Of a DNA stretch of 12,796 nt, positions 5,293-12,784 are shown piece by piece. A program made the translations under genes and the position numbers. Below the pieces are notes generated by a model. That model was not told where the DNA came from and ran no database searches. It saw only the letters and a program-made list of their open reading frames with translations. Numbering within the stretch: position 1 is the stretch's first letter; the number at the start of each line of letters is the position of its first letter. The stretch comes from JANNGC01 sp043757045. GTDB lineage: Bacteria; Verrucomicrobiota; Verrucomicrobiia; Limisphaerales; SIBH01. The stretch lies in contig JAYVQC010000003.1 in the NCBI GenBank assembly GCA_043757045.1, positions 1-12,796 of the forward strand, written 5' to 3'.

Positions 5293-7356
5293 ATGACCTT
5301 CCTCGCTCCACTTTTCATTCTCGGCGTGCTCGCCGTCGCCGCGCCGATCATCTTTCACCTCATCCGGCGCGTCTCGAAGGAGAAGATTCCGTTCAGCTCG
5401 CTGATGTTTCTCCAGCCCACGCCGCCACGCGTGACTAGAAAGAGTCGGCTCGAAAACATTCTGCTGCTCCTGCTGCGTTGTGCGGTGCTGGCGCTGCTGG
5501 CGCTGGCCTTCGCGCGACCGTTTCTTCGCAACCCGCTCATCGCCTCGAACGCGACGGGCACCACTGCGCGCACCGTCGTGCTGCTCGACACCAGCGCGAG
5601 CATGAGGCGCGACGGGATGTTCGATGAGGCGCGGGACAAGGCGCGCGAGATTATCCGCAACGCCACGGCGCAGGATGAAATTTCCATCGTGAGCTTTGAC
5701 CGCGTGCCGCGTCCGCTGGTGACGTTCGAGGAGTGGAAAAAAGTTTCGCTGAACGAACGCAAAGTGCTGGCCGAGTCACGGCTGGCGTTGCTCAAACCAA
5801 GTTGGAATAGCACGCACCTGGGCAACGCCCTGCTCGCCGCCGTCGAAGCCATCGAGGCCGAGCGCGGCAATCCGGCGGTCACGCGGCGCGTCGTGCTGAT
5901 CTCGGACACACAGGATGGCGCGCGGCTCGAAGGCTTGCAGGGCTTCGACTGGCCGAAGCAGTTGCAGGTGAGCGTGGTGGCGGTGAAGACGAAGAAACCC
6001 ACGAACGCCGGACTGCAACTCATCGCCGCGTCTCCGACCGTGACCGCGCAGTCGAACGAGCCGGTGCGCGTGCGCGTGTTCAATTCCAGCGAGTCGCGGC
6101 AGGAACAGTTTCAACTGCGCTGGAGCGGCATCTCCACCAACCCGATGGACGTGTATGTGCCGCCCGGCCAGAGCCGCAGCTTCGAGATGCCGAAGGTCGC
6201 GGGGCAGGACACGCTGGTGCTCGGCGGCGACGAGGCGGACTTCGACAACCGCGCGTTCGCCCTCACGCCGCCGCGCGAGCAGATCGAGATCGTCTTCGTG
6301 GGCAACGATGCCGAGACCAATCCGCAGCAGCTTTTGTATTACCTCAAGCGCGCGTTCCCCGAGACCGCGCAGCGCGAAGTGCGCGTGACCGTGGCGAAGC
6401 CCGACGCGGACATCCCGGCCTCGCGCAACGCCAGCCTCGTCGTCATCGGCGCACCGCTGGCCGGCGACGCCTTGCGCGACGTGTCGGCTTTGCTGACCAA
6501 CGGCGCGACGGTGCTGTGCGTCCTGCGTTCCACCGCCGAGGCGGACAACGTAGGCAAACTCATCGGCTCCACCGTGACCGCCGAGGAAACGCCGGGCAAC
6601 GCGTCCAGCTACGCGATGTTCAGCGGCATTGATTTCACGCATCCGCTGTTCAGTTCCTTCGCCGACGCGCGGTTCAATGACTTCACGAAAATCCGTTTCT
6701 GGAAAAGCCGTCAGTTGAAGTTCGCCACGACAAACGTGCAGACCGTCGCCAAGTTCGACAACGGCTCGCCCGCGCTCGCGCAGATTAACGTGGGCAAGGG
6801 GAGTCTCTTCACGCTCGCCTCGGGCTGGAACCCCGGCGACAGCCAGCTCGCGCTCTCGTCGAAGTTCGTGCCGCTGCTCTTCTCGCTGCTCGAACTGAGC
6901 GGCGCGATCCGCGCGCAGTCGCTCGACTTCCACGTCGGCGATCCGGTGGATGTCTCCGCGTTGCACGCCACGAACACGCTCACGCTCCGCAAACCCGATG
7001 GCACAACCGCCACGCTGACGGCTGGTGCGAAAACTTTCAGCGACACCGACCAGCCGGGAGTTTACGCGGTGGAGGGAACGCAGCCGCCGTTCCGTTTCGC
7101 CGTGAATCTCTCGCCCGAGGAATCGCGCACCACACCGCTCGCACTCGACCAGTTGGAAAAACTCGGCGTGCCGCTCCGCGTGAAAACCGAGGCCACGCCC
7201 GAACAAATCGCCCGCCGCGAAGCGCAGATGAAGTCCGCCGAACTGGAGAACCAGCAGAGGCTCTGGCGCTGGCTCATCGTCGCCACGCTCGTGGTGCTGA
7301 TCGTGGAGACGTGGGTTGCGGCGCGACTCTCGCGCCAGGCTCCGGCGGCAGCGTAA
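5293..7356 (+). CDS. BatA-like vWA-domain inner-membrane protein
   Basis: Predicted 687 residues. The N-terminal BatA domain 'MTFLAPLFILGVLAVAAPII' includes a membrane segment (4-24); 'IPFSSLMFLQP' follows at 32-42 and a second membrane segment at about 56-76. A vWA domain then starts with 'VVLLDTSASM' (95-104), whose DxSxS metal site is Asp99, Ser101 and Ser103. A middle region (about 335-430) resembles the GATase-like fold in long BatA proteins ('IEIVFVGND', 'ASLVVIGAPL'). A C-terminal membrane helix lies at about 658-676. The family is membrane-anchored with vWA and adhesion-like domains outside the cytoplasm, and works with DUF58 and MoxR partners. The frame is open upstream to 5029, but that part translates intergenic repeats; ATG 5293 gives the canonical N-terminus. 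The 334-bp separation from DUF58 is larger than is usual for this cluster. Confidence 0.92.
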   Translation: MTFLAPLFILGVLAVAAPIIFHLIRRVSKEKIPFSSLMFLQPTPPRVTRKSRLENILLLLLRCAVLALLALAFARPFLRNPLIASNATGTTARTVVLLDTSASMRRDGMFDEARDKAREIIRNATAQDEISIVSFDRVPRPLVTFEEWKKVSLNERKVLAESRLALLKPSWNSTHLGNALLAAVEAIEAERGNPAVTRRVVLISDTQDGARLEGLQGFDWPKQLQVSVVAVKTKKPTNAGLQLIAASPTVTAQSNEPVRVRVFNSSESRQEQFQLRWSGISTNPMDVYVPPGQSRSFEMPKVAGQDTLVLGGDEADFDNRAFALTPPREQIEIVFVGNDAETNPQQLLYYLKRAFPETAQREVRVTVAKPDADIPASRNASLVVIGAPLAGDALRDVSALLTNGATVLCVLRSTAEADNVGKLIGSTVTAEETPGNASSYAMFSGIDFTHPLFSSFADARFNDFTKIRFWKSRQLKFATTNVQTVAKFDNGSPALAQINVGKGSLFTLASGWNPGDSQLALSSKFVPLLFSLLELSGAIRAQSLDFHVGDPVDVSALHATNTLTLRKPDGTTATLTAGAKTFSDTDQPGVYAVEGTQPPFRFAVNLSPEESRTTPLALDQLEKLGVPLRVKTEATPEQIARREAQMKSAELENQQRLWRWLIVATLVVLIVETWVAARLSRQAPAAA

Positions 7357-7362
7357 ATCAAT

Positions 7363-7851
7363 ATGAACTCCATTAGCCTCAAAGATTTTATTTCTGCCAG
7401 CCTTGTGAGCATTGTTGAGGGTGTTAGGGATGCCCAACAGAGAACTGGTGGGACGGAACAGAAGATTGGAAGGTCTGTCAGTGGAATTGGGGCAGCAGTC
7501 TGTGTTACCAAGCAACACAGCTCGCCTGCATCCGATAATCACCCGACGACCAAGCTTACAACCGTCGAACGTCAAGGATTCCTGGCCGATCCTGTGCAAA
7601 GAGTTGAGTTCGATATTGCTGTCACGGTTGAAAACCGTGACGAAACAAACGCGCAAGCTGAAGGATCACTTGGCGGCAGGATACAAGTCTTCGGTTTGGC
7701 AGAGATTGATGCAGCTAAAGTAGGTGGACATATCGATACCACTCGCGCGAAGTCAGATACAATGGTCAGCCGAATCAAGTTCACTGTCCCAGTCATGTTT
7801 GACACTTCTGAACGTCACGTTCTGTTGAACACGGACGTGATTAAATCCTGA
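7363..7851 (+). CDS. Hypothetical protein of lower GC, possible horizontally acquired gene
   Basis: Predicted 162 residues with no signal peptide or membrane helix, so probably cytoplasmic. I cannot name the family. The layout recalls widespread small hypothetical proteins with an N-terminal amphipathic helix ('FISASLVSIVEGVRDAQ', 9-25), a strand segment ('VEFDIAVTVE', 81-90), a Gly-rich turn (101-105) and a terminal strand ('VSRIKFTVPV', 135-144). The vague likeness to Trypco2-type domains is a guess only. It starts 6 nt after the BatA-like stop without a visible Shine-Dalgarno sequence. Its GC is about 43-50% in the lines counted, against about 68% in a counted line of the BatA-like gene, which suggests transfer. 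Two other frames are open across part of it, but only this one gives alternating strand and helix patterns. A perfect 9-bp hairpin lies inside it at 7621-7641. Confidence 0.65.
   Translation: MNSISLKDFISASLVSIVEGVRDAQQRTGGTEQKIGRSVSGIGAAVCVTKQHSSPASDNHPTTKLTTVERQGFLADPVQRVEFDIAVTVENRDETNAQAEGSLGGRIQVFGLAEIDAAKVGGHIDTTRAKSDTMVSRIKFTVPVMFDTSERHVLLNTDVIKS
7621..7641. repeat. Perfect 9-bp inverted repeat inside a coding region
   Basis: GTCACGGTT (7621-7629) and AACCGTGAC (7633-7641) are perfect complements around the loop GAA. They fall in codons for the 'VTVENRD' stretch of the low-GC gene. It could be chance, an mRNA structure or a protein-binding site; nothing in the sequence decides. Confidence 0.7.
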
Positions 7852-7908
7852 AACTTGAAAAACCAATCACGTCTTGCCGCTGTCTATACGCAAAGCTAAT
7901 TTCCCACC

Positions 7909-8133
7909 ATGAACAACGCCGAGCGCATCACGTTTGATCCCGAGCAATGCGGCGGGCGTCCGTGCATCCGGCATTACCGGCTGCGGGTCAAAGATGTGCT
8001 CGACATGTTGGCCGGAGGCGCGACCCCGGAGCAAATCTTGCGCGACTACGCTTTTCTGGAGCCGGACGACATCCGCGCCTGCCTCGAATTCGCCGCCGAC
8101 CATGTGAACTATCCCGTGGTGGTCGCCGCGTGA
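7909..8133 (+). CDS. DUF433 antitoxin-like protein
   Basis: This is a 74-residue DUF433 protein, a usual length for the family. It has the expected opening 'RITFDPEQCGGRPCIRHYRL' (6-25), in which the G-x-P-x-I/R stretch is characteristic. It continues with 'VKDVLDMLAGGATPEQIL' (27-44) and 'DYAFLEPDDIRACLEFA' (46-62), which gives a winged-helix-like fold. DUF433 proteins are commonly paired with a DUF5615 PIN-like protein and are regarded as the antitoxin and probable autoregulator. That partner follows here after 3 nt. ATG 7909 fits the family N-terminus; there is no clear Shine-Dalgarno sequence. A 57-bp gap separates it from the low-GC gene. Confidence 0.93.
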   Translation: MNNAERITFDPEQCGGRPCIRHYRLRVKDVLDMLAGGATPEQILRDYAFLEPDDIRACLEFAADHVNYPVVVAA

Positions 8134-8136
8134 GCC

Positions 8137-8466
8137 GTGCGCTTCCTGGTTGATAACCAATTGCCCGCCTCACTGGCCGGCTGGCTGCGCGCCGAAGGAC
8201 ACGCCGCCCAACACGTCCTCGAACTTGGACTGGCGCAGAGTAAGGACAACCCCATCTGGCGTCTCGCCACGGAGCAGAACTGCGTGGTCATCACCAAGGA
8301 TGAAGATTTCGCCGAATGGGTGCGACGTGGACGCAGCGGGCCGGTAGTCGTCTGGGTTCGCATCGGCAATGCGTCAAACCCCACGCTCCTCGCACAATTT
8401 GAACGAGGCTTTCCATTCGTGCTCACGCAATTGGAGGGCGGCGCACGGCTGGTGGAGATGCGGTAG
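8137..8466 (+). CDS. DUF5615 PIN-like toxin candidate
   Basis: This is a 109-residue protein with the DUF5615 (PIN-like, Mut7-C-related) pattern. The opening 'MRFLVDNQLP' places the first acidic residue at Asp6. Asp37 lies in 'SKDNPIW' and the acidic pair Asp55/Asp57 in 'VVITKDEDFAEW' (50-61). 'VVVWVRIGN' (70-78) matches the usual late strand and turn. These acidic residues fit a metal-dependent RNase active site, but activity is inferred from the family, not shown. The start is GTG 8137, in frame with the canonical N-terminus and only 3 nt after the DUF433 stop, so the pair is probably translationally coupled. It lies between the BatA-like gene and the giant membrane protein, and is oriented the same way. 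Confidence 0.92.
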   Translation: MRFLVDNQLPASLAGWLRAEGHAAQHVLELGLAQSKDNPIWRLATEQNCVVITKDEDFAEWVRRGRSGPVVVWVRIGNASNPTLLAQFERGFPFVLTQLEGGARLVEMR

Positions 8467-8478
8467 GGACGGCCGTCC
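8467..8478. repeat. Perfect 12-bp palindrome directly after a stop codon
   Basis: GGACGGCCGTCC starts at the first base after the TAG of the DUF5615 gene. It has no loop and no T-run, so it is more likely a repeat core or binding site than a terminator. Confidence 0.6.
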
Positions 8479-8543
8479 GTCCGGTGCCATGTAAAATTCT
8501 TCGGCGAAAACCGCCCGGCCTCCGTCTGAAAGAGCGGCTGGTG

Positions 8544-8566
8544 GCGGCAATCTCCGGGGTTGCCGC
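8544..8566. repeat. Short hairpin in the 172-bp gap before the giant gene
   Basis: GCGGCAA (8544-8550) pairs with TTGCCGC (8560-8566) around a 9-nt loop. The rest of 8479-8638 holds no gene, and I could not place a convincing -35/-10 pair there. A transcript of the giant gene could start in this gap or upstream of the toxin-antitoxin pair. Confidence 0.5.
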
Positions 8567-8626
8567 GCGGGACGGGCGCGGGGATAGTGTGGCTCAGCCA
8601 AAAGACGGATTTGTCCGAAGTGATCT

Positions 8627-8630
8627 GAGG
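8627..8630 (+). promoter_or_regulatory. Shine-Dalgarno sequence for the giant membrane protein
   Basis: GAGG lies 8 nt before the ATG at 8639, an ideal spacing. It fixes that start and is the only clear Shine-Dalgarno sequence I see at a gene start in this window. Confidence 0.7.
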
Positions 8631-8638
8631 ATCGTGTT

Positions 8639-11600
8639 ATGACCGAAATTCTTCTCAAACGCGAACTGGAGCCGCTCGCGCGGCAACGGCAGCGCTTTAA
8701 GCTGCTCGTCGCGCTCGCGGTGGCGTGGGGCATCGTCGCCGTCATCGCGCTCGGCGTGTTTGCGGCGTCGCGGTATTTCCTGCCGTTGCCCGCGCCGGTG
8801 CTGATCATTGGCGTCGGGGTGCTGGCGCTCATCGGGTGGGTGATTGCTTCCAAAATTTCCCGGCGTTCCGTGCCGGACTTCCGCGACATCGCGCGGAAGA
8901 TTGAGACGAGCAAACCGGAACTTCACACGCTGCTGCTCACGGCGGTGGAACAGGAGCGGGATAAGGCCACGGGGCAACTCGGTTATCTCCAGGAGCGGCT
9001 CATCGGTGATGCGCTTGGCGCAATCAAGCAGGAGCAGAAACTGAGCGCGGTGCCGGCGCGCCACATGTTCTGGGCGCGCGCAGCGTATTTTGCGGCGCTC
9101 ATCGCGCTGGTCGCGGTGATGTTCACGGTGCCTAAGATGTCGTCATCCTCGGCGGCTCTAGCGGGTGGCCCGGATCGCAAAGCAGTGATTGAGGTCCGCG
9201 TGTCGGTCACGCCCGGCGACGCGAACGTGGAACGCGGCAGCGGCTTGATCGTGATGGCGAAGTTCGAAGGCCTGGTGCCGCCGGAAGCGGTGCTCGTGAT
9301 CACGACGAATGGCGGCACGGCGAAGCGCATCTCGCTCTCGAAGAATCTCAATGACCCGGTCTTCGGCGGGAGCATTCCGAACATCCAGGGGCCGCTCGGC
9401 TATCGCATCGAGTACGGCGCGGATCGCACGACGGATTTCAAAGTCACGGTGTATGAGCATCCGCGATTGGAGCGCGCGGACGCGAACATCACTTACCCCG
9501 CTTACACCGAACTGCCGCCCAAGCGCATCGAGGACACCAAGCGCGTGAGCGCGGTGGAAGGCTCGACGATTGACCTGACGTTGAACTTGAACAAGCCCGT
9601 CGTGACCGCACAGTTGGTTGCGAAAGATCAAACCATTCTCACGCTCGTCGTGATCTCGAATCAGGCGCAGGCGCGGCTCGACGCCTTCAAGCTGGAGAAA
9701 ACGCAGAGCTACGAACTGCAACTCGTGGACGCGGACGGGCGCTCGAACAAGCTGGCGACGACGTTCACCTTCGACGCGCTGACGAATGCGCGGCCCACGC
9801 TGAAGTTCATCGCGCCGCGTGGTGATCAGCGTGTGTCGCCGTTGCAGGAAATGTTTTTCAACGGCGAGGCGCAGGATGATTTCGGGTTGAAGCAGTATGG
9901 ACTCACCTACTCCGTCGGCGGCGCGGAGGGCACCGCGCTGGCGCTGGGCGGCAATGCGCCGGCGAAGATGAAGACGAACTTCACCCACATGTTGAAGTTG
10001 GAAGACATTCACGCGCAGGTGGATCAGTTCATCTCGTATTACATCTGGGCGGATGACATCGGACCGAATGGGCAGTTGCGCCGCACGTCGAGCGACATGT
10101 ATTTCGCCGAGGTCCGGCCCTTCGAGCAGATTTTCCGCGAGGGCGAAAACATGCAGTCGCAGAACCAGCCGCAGGAGAAGAAGCCGGGCGAAGAGGAGAA
10201 AAAAAGCGAGGCGGAGAAGCTGGGTGAATTGCAGAAGCAGATCATTAACGCGACGTGGAAACTCCAGCGGCAGGAGACAGGCGCGAAGCCGTCGGAAAAT
10301 TATCTGGAGAACGCGCCGGTGATTTTGCAGGCGCAGCAGGAGGCGCTGGCGCTGGCCGAGAGCGCGGAGGCGAAGATCGAAGATTTCAAAATGAAGGAGG
10401 CGATGCAGTCCGCGCTCAAGAACATGGAGAAGGCGCTGGAGCATCTCACCGCCGCGAAAGACGCCACGGAGCCGCTGCCGAAGGCGCTCGCCGCCGAGCA
10501 GGCGGCGTATCAATCGCTGTTGAAACTTCAGGCGCGGGAATTCCAGGTGCAACGTCAGCAGCAGGCGCAAAGCAAAAGCCAGAGCAAAAGCCAACAGCAG
10601 CAACAGTCGCAGATCAACCAGCTTGATTTGAAGAAGCAGGAGAATCGTTACGAGCAGCAGAACCAGGCTACTGCACAACCGGAACAAGACCCGGCGAAGA
10701 AGGAGCAGTTGGAGCAGTTGAACAAGTTGAAAGACCTCGCCCAGCGCCAGCAGGACATCAACGAGAAGCTGAAGGAGATTCAGGCCGCGTTGCAGGAAGC
10801 GAAGACGGAGAAGGAGAAGGAGGATTTGGAGCGCGAACTCAAGCGCCTGCGCGAGGAGCAGCGCGAGATGATAGCCAACCTCGATGAATTGCAGCAGCAG
10901 ATGCAGCAGCAACAGGGCGAGCAGGCCCAGTCCCGCGAGGCGCAGAAGCAGATGGAGCAGACGCGCCAGCAGGCCCAGCAGACCAGCGAGGCGATGGAGA
11001 AAGGCGAGGTGCAACAGGCGCTCGCTTCCGGCACACGCGCCGAGCGCAATCTCGAACAGATGCGCGACGAGTTGCGGAAGAAAAATTCCAGCCAGTTCTC
11101 CGAGGAGATGAAGCAGATGCGGAACAACGCGCGCGACCTGGCGGAGAAGCAGGAGGACATCAGCAAGAAGCTCGACGAGGCGGCGAGCCAGCCGAAGGCT
11201 TTGAGCGACGCGGGCAAGACGGAAGAACTGGCGAAGCAACTCGCCGAGCAGCGCGCCGCCGCCACGAATTTGTTGAGCCAGATGAAGCGCGTGACCGACC
11301 AGGCCGAGGTCGCCGAGCCGCTGCTCTCGAAGCAGCTTTACGATTCGTTGCGGAAGAACAGCCAGGGCAATCTCGATCAGGCGCTCGCGGGCGCCGAGGA
11401 ATTGACCAAGCGCAGCTTCCTCGATCAGGCGAAGCCCTTCGAGCAGCGCGCCAATCAGCAAATTCAAAATCTTCGCCAGGATGTCGAGCGCGCCGCCGAG
11501 AGCGTGCTGGGCGATGAAACCGAGGCGTTGCGCGCCGCCAAGCGCGAACTCGACGCGCTCACCGAACAACTCCAGCGCGAACTGACGCGCGCGATGGCGA

Positions 11601-12748
11601 CGAACGCCGTTGGCTCCAACGCTCTCGCCGCAGCGGGTGCGCGCGGCACCAATAGTACGGGACGTGGCAGTTCCACCAACTTGCAGTCACGCGCTGGCTC
11701 GACGAATGCGCCGGGCGCTTACCTCTCCGAAACGAACTCCGTCGCTGGCGCTGGTCGCGGCACGAACGATCAGCAACTCGCCTCTGCTCAAGGACAGCAG
11801 GGACAACAAGGTGCCCCCGGCCTCCCGCCGGGTCAGGGCGACCAGCAATCCAAGACGGGTCAGCCGGGGAAACAAGGCGAAGGTCAACAAGGCCAGGGGC
11901 AGCAGGCGCAGAACGGCCAGCCGGGACAACCAGGACAACCGGGGCAGCAGCCCGGACAACAACCGGGACAGGGTCAACAAGGCCAAGGCCAGCAGGGTCA
12001 AGGGCAGCAAGGCCAAGTCGCGCAGAACGGACCACCAGGCCAGCAGCCGGGACAACAACCCGGTCAGCCAGGTCAGCAACCCGGACAACAACCAGGCCAA
12101 GGTCAGCAAGGTCAGGGACAGGGCCAGCCCGGCCAGCAGCAGGCGCAGAATCAACCAACACAACAGCAGCAGCAACAAGCCCAGCAGGCCCAGCGTGGTC
12201 AGGGGCAGGGCCAAGGCGCGGGCCGTCCCACCGATCCACAGCAGGCCGAGGCGCAGCAACCCGGCGAAGGCCAGCCGCCCACCGATCAGGAAAATCGTGG
12301 GGGTCAACCCGGCCAACGCGGCCAGCGCGCGAACGAATTGGCCAACATGTTCAACCAGCCCGGCGGCGGCACCTCCACCCGCGCCCGCGAAACCGACGGC
12401 CAGGAATCCAGCCCGCTCACCGGCGACGAATACAGCGGCTGGTCGCAGCGCCTGAGCAACGTCGAGGAGATGGTGGACAAGCCTGAGTTGCGCAACCAGA
12501 TCGCCCAGGCCCGCGACCGCGCGCGCGCCGCCCGTGCCGAGTTCAAGCGTCACGCCAAGCCGCCGCAGTGGGATTTGGTGAAGCAGGACATTCTGAAACC
12601 GCTCCTCGAAATCCGCGACCGCCTCGCCGATGAACTCAGCCGCCGTGACTCGAAGGACTCGCTCGCCCCGATTGACCGCGATCCCGTCCCCGGCAAATAC
12701 ACCGACCTCGTGAAGCGCTATTACGAGAAGCTCGGCCAGGGGCAGTGA
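8639..12748 (+). CDS. Giant three-TM coiled-coil protein with Gly/Gln-rich tail (DUF4175-like)
   Basis: Predicted 1369 residues. Membrane helices lie at about 22-43, 50-70 and 149-165. A beta-rich region at about 180-490 holds Ig-like stretches ('ITYPAYTELPPKRIEDTKRV' near 285-304). A long charged Glu/Gln/Lys coiled-coil region follows (about 505-980), then a Thr/Asn/Ser/Gly linker. A low-complexity Gly/Gln/Pro tract spans about 1050-1217. The conserved C-terminus (about 1267-1369) has 'WSQRLSNVEEMVDKPELR', 'AEFKRHAKPPQWDLV' and 'PIDRDPVPGKY'. Such proteins, often annotated DUF4175-like, lie with MoxR, DUF58 and BatA genes in planctomycetes and Verrucomicrobia; their function is unknown and an envelope role is inferred. 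The GAGG at 8627 supports this start. The gene is complete. It is separated from the BatA-like gene by an inserted-looking segment. Confidence 0.88.
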   Translation: MTEILLKRELEPLARQRQRFKLLVALAVAWGIVAVIALGVFAASRYFLPLPAPVLIIGVGVLALIGWVIASKISRRSVPDFRDIARKIETSKPELHTLLLTAVEQERDKATGQLGYLQERLIGDALGAIKQEQKLSAVPARHMFWARAAYFAALIALVAVMFTVPKMSSSSAALAGGPDRKAVIEVRVSVTPGDANVERGSGLIVMAKFEGLVPPEAVLVITTNGGTAKRISLSKNLNDPVFGGSIPNIQGPLGYRIEYGADRTTDFKVTVYEHPRLERADANITYPAYTELPPKRIEDTKRVSAVEGSTIDLTLNLNKPVVTAQLVAKDQTILTLVVISNQAQARLDAFKLEKTQSYELQLVDADGRSNKLATTFTFDALTNARPTLKFIAPRGDQRVSPLQEMFFNGEAQDDFGLKQYGLTYSVGGAEGTALALGGNAPAKMKTNFTHMLKLEDIHAQVDQFISYYIWADDIGPNGQLRRTSSDMYFAEVRPFEQIFREGENMQSQNQPQEKKPGEEEKKSEAEKLGELQKQIINATWKLQRQETGAKPSENYLENAPVILQAQQEALALAESAEAKIEDFKMKEAMQSALKNMEKALEHLTAAKDATEPLPKALAAEQAAYQSLLKLQAREFQVQRQQQAQSKSQSKSQQQQQSQINQLDLKKQENRYEQQNQATAQPEQDPAKKEQLEQLNKLKDLAQRQQDINEKLKEIQAALQEAKTEKEKEDLERELKRLREEQREMIANLDELQQQMQQQQGEQAQSREAQKQMEQTRQQAQQTSEAMEKGEVQQALASGTRAERNLEQMRDELRKKNSSQFSEEMKQMRNNARDLAEKQEDISKKLDEAASQPKALSDAGKTEELAKQLAEQRAAATNLLSQMKRVTDQAEVAEPLLSKQLYDSLRKNSQGNLDQALAGAEELTKRSFLDQAKPFEQRANQQIQNLRQDVERAAESVLGDETEALRAAKRELDALTEQLQRELTRAMATNAVGSNALAAAGARGTNSTGRGSSTNLQSRAGSTNAPGAYLSETNSVAGAGRGTNDQQLASAQGQQGQQGAPGLPPGQGDQQSKTGQPGKQGEGQQGQGQQAQNGQPGQPGQPGQQPGQQPGQGQQGQGQQGQGQQGQVAQNGPPGQQPGQQPGQPGQQPGQQPGQGQQGQGQGQPGQQQAQNQPTQQQQQQAQQAQRGQGQGQGAGRPTDPQQAEAQQPGEGQPPTDQENRGGQPGQRGQRANELANMFNQPGGGTSTRARETDGQESSPLTGDEYSGWSQRLSNVEEMVDKPELRNQIAQARDRARAARAEFKRHAKPPQWDLVKQDILKPLLEIRDRLADELSRRDSKDSLAPIDRDPVPGKYTDLVKRYYEKLGQGQ
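11785..12252 (+). repeat. Gly/Gln/Pro-coding low-complexity repeat tract within the giant gene
   Basis: About 470 bp of short degenerate units encode GQQ, GQP, PGQQ and GQG in irregular order (protein about 1050-1217). Synonymous codons vary between units (for example GGT/GGC/GGA/GGG for Gly), so the amino-acid pattern is kept while the DNA is mixed. This indicates an old tract held by protein-level constraint more than recent slippage. Some runs are collagen-like G-x-x triplets, but the triplet phase breaks often, so a stable collagen helix along the whole tract is unlikely. Confidence 0.85.
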
Positions 12749-12763
12749 GGTGGTGGCCCGTAG

Positions 12764-12784
12764 CGGCGTCTCGTCAGAGCGCCG
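12764..12784. repeat. Hairpin repeat after the giant gene
   Basis: CGGCG plus CTC (12764-12768 and 12770-12772, bulged T at 12769) pairs with GAGCGCCG (12777-12784) around loop GTCA. It lies 16 nt past the stop codon at 12746-12748. No T-run follows before the window ends, so it may be a terminator of another type or another member of the intergenic hairpin repeats. Confidence 0.6.

Noticed and set aside
5776..7656. 626-codon open frame on the minus strand opposite the BatA-like gene
   Set aside because: It is an Arg/His/Gly-rich antisense product with no domain. It opposes a well-recognised vWA protein and runs into the separate low-GC gene.
7855..7890. TTGAAA and TATACG as a promoter for the DUF433/DUF5615 pair
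   Set aside because: The spacing is 24 bp, far from the usual 16-18, and the -10 match is only four of six.
9158..11569. 803-codon open frame on the minus strand opposite the giant gene
   Set aside because: It is the antisense of a high-GC coiled-coil gene rich in GAG, CAG and AAG codons, whose complements give Leu, Phe and Arg codons and few stops. The product is Leu/Arg-biased without a recognisable domain.
11785..12252. CRISPR-like or tandem-repeat array
   Set aside because: The units are irregular, in frame and codon-varied within a conserved protein, with no constant repeat and spacer pattern.
11687..12553. Minus-strand frame encoding a very hydrophobic Leu-rich product, apparently a membrane protein
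   Set aside because: It is the direct complement of the Gly/Gln/Pro codons (CAG to CTG, CAA to TTG), so the hydrophobicity is an artefact.
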